A stretch of DNA of 64,000 nt from positions 1 to 64,000 of the forward strand of contig JACQSX010000035.1 in the NCBI GenBank assembly GCA_016211105.1, read 5' to 3'. Positions 56,938-64,000 of the stretch are shown in pieces. The number at the start of each line of letters is the position of its first letter. Position 1 is the first letter of the stretch. Below the pieces are notes generated by a model. It made no database searches. It saw only the letters and a list, made by a program, of their open reading frames with translations, and was not told the DNA's origin. Both the position numbers and the translations under genes were made by a program. Source of the stretch: Acidobacteriota bacterium. Its GTDB lineage: Bacteria; Acidobacteriota; UBA6911; JACQSX01.

Positions 56938-58179
56938 TTAGCTTCTCCCTCTGCGCCGGTCCTCAGCCCATGGGTTCACCCCAAGGTATTTGCGATTAGC
57001 GCAATGGCACCCCCGGATTTGCTTTGAAATCTTCATTCCGCAATCCACATTCTGCAATCCGCAATCGTGAGGTGCTCGAATGGTCAGCAGAACGCCCTGG
57101 TCCATGTACTTCCCCAGGTCCCCTCTCAGGGACGGTGTCCAATTGAATACGTTCCGGTAGACATCCTGACTCTCCATACAAAGATAGACGGTCGTGCTCG
57201 AGCTGTGCTGGCGGATCCACTCCAACATCCGCGCGTACATTTCCACACGAATCGGCTTGAAGTACTGATATTTACTATCCGTTCCCCGCACGATTTCGCC
57301 GTTGAGGATTTCGCTGCGTGGAAACCGCCAGCGGATCACGTCGCGCAGTTCTTTATGGAAGCGAAGAGCTCCGAGGCTGAGCCAAGCGATCTGCTCGGGA
57401 TCAAACCGGTCAAAGACAGAATCCACCAGGGCCCGATAGTCGGCTTCCCAGTTGTCATAGCGCACCAGCGGGTCGAAGTGGAAGGCCAGCGGATAGCCGT
57501 GATCAGCGCACCGGCGTGCTGCTTCAAACTTTTCCTCCAATGTTGCGGTCTTCCACTCCTCGCGAGACGAGATGGTCGCAGTGTTAATCGACCACGAAAT
57601 CACGCTGTTACGATTGGCAGGCATGTCCAACAGATTCGCTACGTTATCGGTTTTAGTCTTCAGTTCCAGAACTGCATTCTTGCGCCCGCCAAAAAACGGA
57701 ATTAGCCATCGGGAAATGCCCGTTAAATGATCCAATCCAAGCGAGTCGGACAGTTCTCCAGTCCCTACCCGGTAGATTCCCTGCGGATTTTGCGAAAATA
57801 CCGCGTCTAACTCCTCAAGTAGATCGGTCACGTTCACGTAGACTCGCATAAAAGGATTGTTCAGATAGGCTTGCAAAATGCAGTAAGTGCATTCCAAATG
57901 GCAGTTGGTCGCGTAGGTTACGGTGAAGTAGTTGCAGTGGACGCGACTGCTGGTGCAGCCCTGGCATCCTTTCAGAAACTTTCCTGGATGCCGCGTCAAT
58001 ACCAACTGTTTCTTCCCTTCGGTCAAGGTGGTATCGCTTGCATACAACTCCGCCAACTGCTCGCGCGACTGGAAGTAGACGACTGGTATGCCAGGAACCT
58101 GGCGCAAGGTGTATTGGGTGACAGGTTCATCGGTTACGGCCGGATCCACGTAAATTCTTTCAGGCTGGTATTGTTTCAT
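56938..58179 (-). CDS. SPL-family radical SAM protein with repeat-derived C-terminus
   Basis: 413 residues. The radical SAM motif is C93-x3-C97-x2-C100 (NCHLECTYC), preceded by a cysteine-rich region (GCQGCTSSRVHC). The spore-photoproduct-lyase family pattern is clear (GTGELSDSLGLDHL, ELKTKTDNVANLL, SWSINT, GYPLAFHFDPL). Many non-sporulating bacteria carry such genes, with unknown targets. The last 45 or so residues (after LTIRAPHDC) are encoded by GATTGCG-type heptads plus unrelated sequence, so the original C-terminus seems to have been replaced. Start ATG at 58179; the open frame extends to 58227. Confidence 0.8.
   Translation of the reverse strand: MKQYQPERIYVDPAVTDEPVTQYTLRQVPGIPVVYFQSREQLAELYASDTTLTEGKKQLVLTRHPGKFLKGCQGCTSSRVHCNYFTVTYATNCHLECTYCILQAYLNNPFMRVYVNVTDLLEELDAVFSQNPQGIYRVGTGELSDSLGLDHLTGISRWLIPFFGGRKNAVLELKTKTDNVANLLDMPANRNSVISWSINTATISSREEWKTATLEEKFEAARRCADHGYPLAFHFDPLVRYDNWEADYRALVDSVFDRFDPEQIAWLSLGALRFHKELRDVIRWRFPRSEILNGEIVRGTDSKYQYFKPIRVEMYARMLEWIRQHSSSTTVYLCMESQDVYRNVFNWTPSLRGDLGKYMDQGVLLTIRAPHDCGLQNVDCGMKISKQIRGCHCANRKYLGVNPWAEDRRRGRS
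57037..57068. repeat. GATTGCG-type heptads inside the SPL-family gene
   Basis: Plus-strand CCGCAATCCAC, CTGCAATCCGCAATC units here are the complement of the GGATTGCG family also seen at 10992-11027, 11197-11228 and 59281-59325. They form part of the last coding codons of the SPL-family gene (CGLQNVDCGMKIS). Confidence 0.6.
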
Positions 58180-58263
58180 GCGGCTTTGATTATACGTCTC
58201 TCTGACCTGACACATGATACCTGACAAATGACGCTTAACACGCCATGCCCATTATCCAATTCC

Positions 58264-59202
58264 TCATATCAACCTTAAAATGGCCTCCATCTCCGGCGTC
58301 TCTGCAATTTCCAATAGCTTCCGGCAGTGAAGCTCCAACTCCTCGCGCGATCCGAACGGAAAGCTCACCTTGTACCGGCTCTCTTCAAAAAATGGAGGGG
58401 ATATAATCTGAATCTGCCCGGGTAAATGAAAGCGCGCCTTATTCTCCTCGAATTGCCGCTGCGCCTCGTTGAAGCGCGGGTAACGTCGGGACTTCAAGGT
58501 TTGCAACCACGCGTCGTAGACTTGGACGGGTTCGGCACGCGAACGGATTTCCTCGAGGTCTTGAACCAGCGACGCCTTTTCTACGTTACAAACGCGCGCC
58601 ACATCATCCATTAAGCCAAGCAGCTCTCGCTGCTTGTTGACTCCCAACTTTAGATCAGAGAACCATCTCCCAATCTGTAGTTCGTAAGGCGCCCACTGAG
58701 CAAGGCGGTGCGCGGTATACAAATGAATTTCTCCCGACGCCACGTCCGTCTGTACTTCTGGTGGCAAACCAAGAAGCGCTGCCAATTGATCCAAGACCAT
58801 CGCATTGAACTTGAGTTCCAGCAACGGAAACAGGTACCGGCCAATTTCTTGCTTCAACCACCCGTTCTGCGAAAACTTTTCGACGCTGCGGGCCCGCTCC
58901 ATGTTGTTTAATGGACCATGACTGAGGCGCTCCAATAGGCTCAGCAGCACAGTCTGTTTTCGCTCCAGACCTCGAGAGACCAAAGCCGGAATTCTCATCA
59001 TACCGGCACCCTTGGCCGCTTGCACGCGGCGGAATCCACACACCGCGAGGAATTCAGCTTTCTGAGGAAAAAGGATCACCGGTTGCACGATTCCAAACTC
59101 GCGCACTCCCTGAAGGCCTCGTTGTTCAGGATGAAAAGAAATTCGAAAGTCCTCATCCAGGAGGATGCTTTCCAGGGATATGTCTTGGAAATGAAACAGC
59201 AC
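58264..59202 (-). CDS. Stand-alone ParB/Srx-fold (CTPase-like) protein
   Basis: 312 residues from GTG at 59202. The N-terminal ParB/sulfiredoxin domain (about 5-95) has the arginine motif G56-F-R-R59 (CGFRRVQAA), which in ParB binds CTP. The rest is helical, with PPEVQTDVASGEIHLY suggesting a HTH. It has no parA neighbour and no parS-like site was seen, so a chromosome-partition role is unlikely. The gene is upstream of the SPL-family gene on the same strand, 84 nt apart. A TATAAT (59210-59215) lies 7 nt before the GTG, so the message may be leaderless; an in-frame GTG at 59232 would put that box inside the gene. Confidence 0.65.
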   Translation of the reverse strand: MLFHFQDISLESILLDEDFRISFHPEQRGLQGVREFGIVQPVILFPQKAEFLAVCGFRRVQAAKGAGMMRIPALVSRGLERKQTVLLSLLERLSHGPLNNMERARSVEKFSQNGWLKQEIGRYLFPLLELKFNAMVLDQLAALLGLPPEVQTDVASGEIHLYTAHRLAQWAPYELQIGRWFSDLKLGVNKQRELLGLMDDVARVCNVEKASLVQDLEEIRSRAEPVQVYDAWLQTLKSRRYPRFNEAQRQFEENKARFHLPGQIQIISPPFFEESRYKVSFPFGSREELELHCRKLLEIAETPEMEAILRLI

Positions 59203-59209
59203 GGAAGAG

Positions 59210-59215
59210 ATTATA
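59210..59215 (-). promoter_or_regulatory. -10 element placing the start at the first codon of the ParB-like gene
   Basis: Perfect minus-strand TATAAT with 7 nt to the GTG at 59202. No strong -35 hexamer. If used, transcription would begin at or next to the start codon. Confidence 0.4.
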
Positions 59216-59280
59216 ACAGCGGTGCTTTTCACTCCCTGATGGGAGCGCCCGCTGCTGGGCCAAGAAGGGGCGAGCGCAGA

Positions 59281-59325
59281 CGCAATTGCGGATTTCAGAT
59301 TGCGGATTGCGGATTATCGCGGTTG
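59281..59325. repeat. GATTGCGGATT heptad cluster
   Basis: Several consecutive GATTGCG-like units between the ParB-like gene (-) and the helicase gene (+). Same family as the copies near the sugar kinase and the SPL-family gene. Confidence 0.6.
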
Positions 59326-59365
59326 AAAAAATCGCAGATAAGCATTACTGTCGGTTTTGTACTCC

Positions 59366-61657
59366 ATGACTGCAGATGTGTTGATGGAATCTCTCAACGA
59401 GCGTCAGTGCGAAGCCGTTCACCATACTCACGGACCCCTGTTGATTTTGGCAGGAGCCGGCAGCGGTAAAACTCGTACCATCACCTTCCGCATCAGCTAT
59501 TTAATTGCCCACGGTTGTGCTCCGCCGGAAAATATTCTGGCAGTGACATTCACCAACAAGGCCGCATCGGAAATGAAAGAACGCGTGATGCAATTGCTGT
59601 CCGGCCGAAGTGGCAACCCCTTGGTTTGCACTTTTCATTCCTTTGCCGTCAGAGTCTTGCGACGCCACATCGATCGGCTGGGCTACACGCGGGACTTTAC
59701 GATCTATGACGACGACGACCAAAAAGCAGCAATCAAAGCAATCTTAAAAGAGCAACAGGTAGACGAGACCTTGCTGTCGCATCGTCGCGTGCACTCCATG
59801 ATCAGTTATGCGAAGAACCACTCCGTCGGGCCCAAACAGTACTTGGAAAATTCCTCTAATCGTGAAATGGAAATGATCGGCGCCGCGTATATCGCCTATC
59901 AGGAGTTCCTGAAAAAATCCAATGTTGTCGACTTCGATGACCTGATCCTGCTTACCTCCCGCCTGTTGCGCGAGAACGCCGATTTGCTGCAGCAATACAA
60001 CCAATGGTATCGCTACCTGATGGTCGATGAATATCAAGATACCAACCGCCCCCAGTACGAGCTGATCAAACTGTTGACCACCTACCACGACAATATCTGC
60101 GTGGTGGGAGATGAAGACCAGTCAATCTATCGTTTTCGTGGCGCGGATATTCGCAACATTCTCAGTTTTGAAAACGATTTTCCAGGCACGCGCGTCATCA
60201 AACTGGAGCAAAACTATCGCTCTACACAAAACATACTCAATGGGGCTGCGGCGGTGGTCAGCCAAAACAAGCAGCGCAAGGGCAAAACGCTTTGGACCGA
60301 CAACCCCACGGGAAAGCACATTCAACTGTATGAGGCCGAGGATGCCCAGGGTGAGGCGGATTTTGTGACGCGTGAAATTGCGGAGTATCTGGATTTCAAT
60401 CCGGAGAGTCGGGTCGCGGTATTGTACCGCACCAATTTTCAATCCCGCCAATTTGAAGAGGCGCTACGACGTCGCTCTCTTCCTTACAAAATCGTAGGAA
60501 GCGTAGGATTCTACGCCCGTGCCGAAATCAAGGACATAATCGCCTACCTTAAGGTGCTCCTGAATCCCCATGATGGGATCATGCTGGCCCGTATTATCAA
60601 CGTTCCAGGACGAGGGATCGGTAAGGCTACCGTGGATCGCCTGGCACAGATCGCACTGCTGAACAAGATGACCGTGTGGCAGGCACTGGAAAAAAGCTTG
60701 CGGGAGCAGTTCCTTCCCGCTCGCACCGACGCCGCCTTGAACCGTTTTCACAACCTAATTACGACATTACAAGCCAAGATGGGATCCACATCGTTGGGAA
60801 ATTTGCTGCAAATGATCGCAGAGCACAGCGGATACATGGAAACGCTCGCTAAAGAAAATACGGATGAAGCGCAGAGTCGCATTCTCAACATCAATGAGCT
60901 GGTCAATGCCGCCCACGAAGCAGACAGCAGTGGACAAAGCATCCAGGAGTTCCTTGATCATGCCGCTCTGTCTTCTGATAGCGACGATCTGGATCTACGG
61001 GCTCGGATCACGCTACTGACAATGCACAACGCCAAGGGCCTGGAGTTTCCTGTGGTTTTTATCGTTGGATGCGAGGAAGGCCTATTTCCTCACATCCGAT
61101 CTAACGAAACCGCGGAGGATTTGGAGGAGGAGCGCCGGTTATGTTACGTGGCCATGACCCGAGCCCAGAGAAAACTTTATATCACTTACGCGCGTATGCG
61201 CCGCATGTATGGAGGAGACATCCCTGGTCTGGCACAACCCTCACGGTTCATTGCAGAGATTCCAACACATCTGCTGGAAACTCGGAGTGCTCCGGACCTT
61301 CCTCGCTTCGAACGATTTAGGCCTCACAGAACTTTTACACAGCCCCGATATGCTCAGCCATCCGTTCTCACCCCTCGCATCCCCAAGAGCTATGGGGCCA
61401 CGACGCATGACAATGTCGATGCAGTACGCAAATTCATCCAGGAAAAATACGCCGACCTGCCCTCCGTCCCCGAGCCGGCAATGCCCGCGCGCGGGCACAG
61501 AATGAAACCAGGCACGAAGGTTTTCCATGAAAAATATGGCTTAGGAGTGGTCATTGATCGTGAAAAGCTGGGTGATGATTTCAAACTTACAGTGAGCTTT
61601 GCCGGCATTGGTCAGAAGAAATTGATGGAGCGCTTCGCGAAACTGAAGAAGATGTGA
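59366..61657 (+). CDS. ATP-dependent 3'-5' DNA helicase, UvrD/PcrA family
   Basis: 763 residues from the ATG at 59366. SF1A helicase: Q motif LNERQCEAV, Walker A A29-G-A-G-S-G-K-T36, DEYQDTN, GDEDQSIYRFRGAD, YRSTQNIL, MTMHNAKGLEFPVVFI-type motif V, and VAMTRAQRKLYI motif VI. The C-terminal region ends with a Tudor-like domain (GTKVFHEKYGLGVVIDRE), typical of PcrA. It unwinds DNA in repair and removes RecA filaments. Start is uncertain by a few codons; no ribosome-binding site is obvious. Confidence 0.95.
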   Translation: MTADVLMESLNERQCEAVHHTHGPLLILAGAGSGKTRTITFRISYLIAHGCAPPENILAVTFTNKAASEMKERVMQLLSGRSGNPLVCTFHSFAVRVLRRHIDRLGYTRDFTIYDDDDQKAAIKAILKEQQVDETLLSHRRVHSMISYAKNHSVGPKQYLENSSNREMEMIGAAYIAYQEFLKKSNVVDFDDLILLTSRLLRENADLLQQYNQWYRYLMVDEYQDTNRPQYELIKLLTTYHDNICVVGDEDQSIYRFRGADIRNILSFENDFPGTRVIKLEQNYRSTQNILNGAAAVVSQNKQRKGKTLWTDNPTGKHIQLYEAEDAQGEADFVTREIAEYLDFNPESRVAVLYRTNFQSRQFEEALRRRSLPYKIVGSVGFYARAEIKDIIAYLKVLLNPHDGIMLARIINVPGRGIGKATVDRLAQIALLNKMTVWQALEKSLREQFLPARTDAALNRFHNLITTLQAKMGSTSLGNLLQMIAEHSGYMETLAKENTDEAQSRILNINELVNAAHEADSSGQSIQEFLDHAALSSDSDDLDLRARITLLTMHNAKGLEFPVVFIVGCEEGLFPHIRSNETAEDLEEERRLCYVAMTRAQRKLYITYARMRRMYGGDIPGLAQPSRFIAEIPTHLLETRSAPDLPRFERFRPHRTFTQPRYAQPSVLTPRIPKSYGATTHDNVDAVRKFIQEKYADLPSVPEPAMPARGHRMKPGTKVFHEKYGLGVVIDREKLGDDFKLTVSFAGIGQKKLMERFAKLKKM

Positions 61658-61816
61658 CAGAAGGTCGCAGGTCGCAAGTTGTAGGCCGCGGGTTAGTAGG
61701 TCAGGAGGTCAGTTAGATCGCAAGTCGCAGGTGGCGCGTCACAAGTCACAGCTAACAGATCTAGACTGCCGGTCGTAGGTCAAGAAGTAGCAAGTCAAGA
61801 GGGTGAACAGATTCCC
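61658..61816. repeat. Degenerate GTCGCAAG-type heptad tract
   Basis: The spacer before the permease gene is built from near-repeats of GGTCGCAGGTCGCAAGT in short units (GGTCGCA, AGTCGCA, GGTCAG, CAAGTCA). The tract looks like an expanding and decaying heptad repeat with no coding potential. A related shorter tract is at 25951-26008. Confidence 0.6.
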
Positions 61817-63706
61817 ATGGAGCGCATGCTGCTGAAGAAGAAAGATCCTGACCGGCTAATCCGTGAATCCGAAACTCCTGAAAGGAAGATGAGGAGGTCG
61901 CTTTCTGCCTTTGACTTAACAGCGTTAGGCGTAGGTGCCACCATTGGGGCTGGCATCTTTGCGCTCACCGGGACGGCCGCAGCGGGGAAAAGTGCCATTG
62001 GAATTCCGCCTTCCTTGATCGACACGCCGGTACTAAATTTCATTGTCAAAGGCCTAGCAGGCGGAACATTGGAACTGGGCCGACTCGGAGCAGGGCCATC
62101 TATCACGGTCTCTTTTCTTGTGGCTGCCCTGGCTTGCGCGTTTGCGGCATTTTGTTACGCAGAGCTGGCGGCAATGATCCCCGTCTCCGGCAGCGCTTAC
62201 ACCTATGCGTATGCCACGCTGGGCGAAATGGTCGCATGGATCATCGGCTGGGACTTAATCCTCGAGTACATGGTCGGCAATATTGCAGTGGCCACCAGTT
62301 GGTCCGGATATTTCGTGGAGTTTGCGTATAGCACGACGGGCATCAAGTTCCCGCTCTGGCTGGTGGCGGATTTCAAAACGGCCGCCGCCAAGCTCGCCGA
62401 GGGTGGGCCCACCTTGGCGATGTTTTCCTCCACGAGCCTGCCAACACTGGTCGAAAGGCACGTAGCCCTGAACGTCCCTGCCTTTGTCATTGTGGCCCTG
62501 CTGACGGCACTTCTGATTTATGGGGTCCGAGAAAGTGCCTTGGCCAACACCGTAGCGGTGTGTGTCAAAGTCGCCATCGTCGTTTTCTTTATTGCCTTTG
62601 GGGCATTTTATGTAACCCCCAATAACTGGGTGCCATTTGCCCCGCACGGTTTCCTCGGCATTATGGGAGGAGCGGCGATCGTCTTTTTCGCTTTCATCGG
62701 CTTCGATGCGGTTTCGACGACTGCCGAAGAGGCTCGGAACCCACAACGAGACATCCCGATAGGAATGATCGGCTCTCTGGCAATCACCACGTTGCTTTAC
62801 ATCGGCGTCTCTCTTGTCTTGACCGGAATGCTGCGCTGGCCGCAGTTGGATGATCCTGCTCCGGTGGCGAAGGCCCTACGTGAGGTAGGTGGCACGCGCT
62901 GGGCCCAAGCCTTCGTGAGCGCCGGGGCCCTGGCTGGCATCACGTCGGTGTTGCTCGTATTTCAACTGGGACAGCCTCGCATTTTCATGGCAATGGCACG
63001 CGATGGGTTACTGCCTCAGTATTTTTCGCGCATTCATCCCCGTTTTCGGACGCCACACATAACCACCTTTTGGACCGGCGTTTTCGTCGCCATTCCAGCG
63101 CTGTTTATCGATATCGGTTCGGCAGCGGAACTGACCAACATCGGGACCCTCTTCGCGTTTATTCTCGTCTGTGCGGGCGTCATGGCGCTGCGAAAAACAG
63201 ATCCCCTACGTATCCGGCCCTTCAAAACGCCGCTGGTCCCCCTCCTCCCCATGCTGGGCGTTTTGCTCTGCCTCTTTTTGATGCTCAGCTTGCCAATCCT
63301 GACGTGGATGCGCTTTTATGGATGGCTTCGCATCGGCCTAGTGATTTATCTCGGCTTTGGGCTGGTCAACAGCTCAATGGTGGGGGACTCTGCGGATCAC
63401 AAAGCGGCGCGGATGATCAGTGCATCTAGCGCTGCGGCATTGGGAGTTGTCGGGTTTGTCATTGATACTTTCGCGGTCACGTTGATCGTTCGCTACCACT
63501 CCAAATTCGTTGGCGGTGTGGAATTTTTGATTTTTGCCTTCTTACTGATTCTCTGTGACCTGATGCATGCGGGGATTGCCATATCCAGAAGCAGAGAGCC
63601 GGTAGAACCGACCGGGGCGGCCGGAAGAGCTCAAACCATCGGGATTTCCCTAGCCATCTTGGCTTCGGTAGCGCTGGTTGTCTTGACATTGTTGTACTTG
63701 CGCTGA
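61817..63706 (+). CDS. APC-superfamily amino acid permease (CAT type)
   Basis: 629 residues with about 14 predicted TM helices. The first helix region carries the ligand-binding signature GVGATIGAGIFALTG. Also present are SGSAYTYAYATLGEMVAWIIGWDLILEY (in part), FFAFIGFDAVSTTAEEARNPQRD and ISVLLVFQLGQPR-type regions, which match cationic amino acid transporter-like bacterial proteins such as YfnA. It would import amino acids with protons or act as an exchanger; the substrate is not predictable. It is about 60-100 residues longer than typical, mostly from extra C-terminal helices. Confidence 0.9.
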   Translation: MERMLLKKKDPDRLIRESETPERKMRRSLSAFDLTALGVGATIGAGIFALTGTAAAGKSAIGIPPSLIDTPVLNFIVKGLAGGTLELGRLGAGPSITVSFLVAALACAFAAFCYAELAAMIPVSGSAYTYAYATLGEMVAWIIGWDLILEYMVGNIAVATSWSGYFVEFAYSTTGIKFPLWLVADFKTAAAKLAEGGPTLAMFSSTSLPTLVERHVALNVPAFVIVALLTALLIYGVRESALANTVAVCVKVAIVVFFIAFGAFYVTPNNWVPFAPHGFLGIMGGAAIVFFAFIGFDAVSTTAEEARNPQRDIPIGMIGSLAITTLLYIGVSLVLTGMLRWPQLDDPAPVAKALREVGGTRWAQAFVSAGALAGITSVLLVFQLGQPRIFMAMARDGLLPQYFSRIHPRFRTPHITTFWTGVFVAIPALFIDIGSAAELTNIGTLFAFILVCAGVMALRKTDPLRIRPFKTPLVPLLPMLGVLLCLFLMLSLPILTWMRFYGWLRIGLVIYLGFGLVNSSMVGDSADHKAARMISASSAAALGVVGFVIDTFAVTLIVRYHSKFVGGVEFLIFAFLLILCDLMHAGIAISRSREPVEPTGAAGRAQTIGISLAILASVALVVLTLLYLR

Positions 63707-63843
63707 ATACGCGTCGCCTGGACTGATACGAAGTCACAACCACGCGGCGACTAGGGATCACACTCCAGACCTGGCTGCTTTAGCCGGCAGCAAGGCGAAT
63801 GGTAGGAGTAGAGCGGCCCGATAAACGTCGCCCAGCGTCTATC

Positions 63844-64000
63844 CTAGCGGACTCTCTGCAGGATCGAGATTGTCTTTGGCCCGCGATTGCAGACAAACAC
63901 ATAGCGATTGTCGCGGCTCACGTCTAAACAGGATGGTCTGGTCCCTACGGAGACCTGTTCCAACTCGGTAAAGCTTTCCGCATCCAGAATCGAAACCCTG
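63844..64000 (-). CDS. C-terminal end of a YncE-like beta-propeller protein (partial)
   Basis: Minus-strand frame open from the window edge to the TAG at 63844-63846, about 51 visible codons. It reads VSILDAESFTELEQVSVG, then RPSCLDVSRDNRYVFVCNRG and ends ISILQRVR. The alternation of VSILDAES and DNRYVFVCN with about 40-residue spacing is typical of YncE/NHL seven-bladed propeller repeats, usually secreted. The N-terminal part is beyond the right end of the window. Confidence 0.6.
   Translation of the reverse strand, partial: RVSILDAESFTELEQVSVGTRPSCLDVSRDNRYVFVCNRGPKTISILQRVR

Noticed and set aside
61658..61816. Repeat tract as a CRISPR array
   Set aside because: Units are 7 bases, degenerate and without spacers; no cas genes are in the window.

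Overview
The window looks like a chromosome segment of a member of Acidobacteriota, probably a soil or sediment lineage. The best clues are two von Willebrand A proteins of the type described as VWFA-related Acidobacterial domain proteins, a GWxTD-domain protein, a CHRD-repeat secreted protein, and the full translation/RNA-turnover gene set in the usual bacterial order. Base composition is moderate and even, and no phage, plasmid, integrase or CRISPR genes are visible. The phylum is an inference from gene content.

Left part (1-14.3 kb). A HAD phosphatase (cut by the window edge) follows tatC. A repeat copy and a tRNA-Ser(GCU) come next. Then a secreted cupredoxin-like protein, a secreted protein with four CHRD repeats, a short-form alpha-glucan phosphorylase with a small cysteine-containing protein upstream, ligA, a DUF4416 protein, a lipoprotein, a GHMP sugar kinase preceded by a possible 37-codon coupled ORF, and a GWxTD protein. 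A 231-bp element with 22-bp perfect terminal inverted repeats lies between the last two genes and overlaps the kinase stop codon.

Middle-left (14.2-28.4 kb). A palindromic element with 33-bp arms separates the GWxTD gene from a surface-glycosylation set: a polyprenyl-phosphate-sugar-synthase-like GT2 and two large YfhO-type (GT-C-like) membrane proteins, with a leftover C-terminal coding tail in between. A 46-residue membrane protein with a strong ribosome-binding site, an ABC-F ATPase, a VWA protein, an M32 carboxypeptidase, the arsenosugar pair (arsS and its AhpD-like partner) and a second VWA protein follow.

Core block (28.5-46.5 kb, all on the minus strand). Reading in the direction of transcription: rimP-nusA-infB-DUF503-rbfA-nrnA-truB-rpsO-pnp, then larB-mutS2-dnaG-rpoD-rnhA. 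Many junctions overlap by 1-4 nt. A sigma70-type promoter and a terminator-like hairpin with a T tract sit just upstream of rimP and could attenuate the nusA operon. Several core genes appear to start at TTG or GTG.

Right part (46.7-64 kb). Two M16 peptidases (one catalytic, one not), tldD and pmbA with a coupled membrane-anchored protein, a secreted metzincin-like multidomain protein coupled to a small secreted protein, a plsC-type acyltransferase, an SPL-family radical SAM protein next to a stand-alone ParB-fold protein, a UvrD/PcrA helicase, a CAT-type amino acid permease, and the C-terminal end of a YncE-like beta-propeller protein. Degenerate heptad repeats occur at several intergenic sites, and one appears to have become coding at the end of the radical SAM gene.
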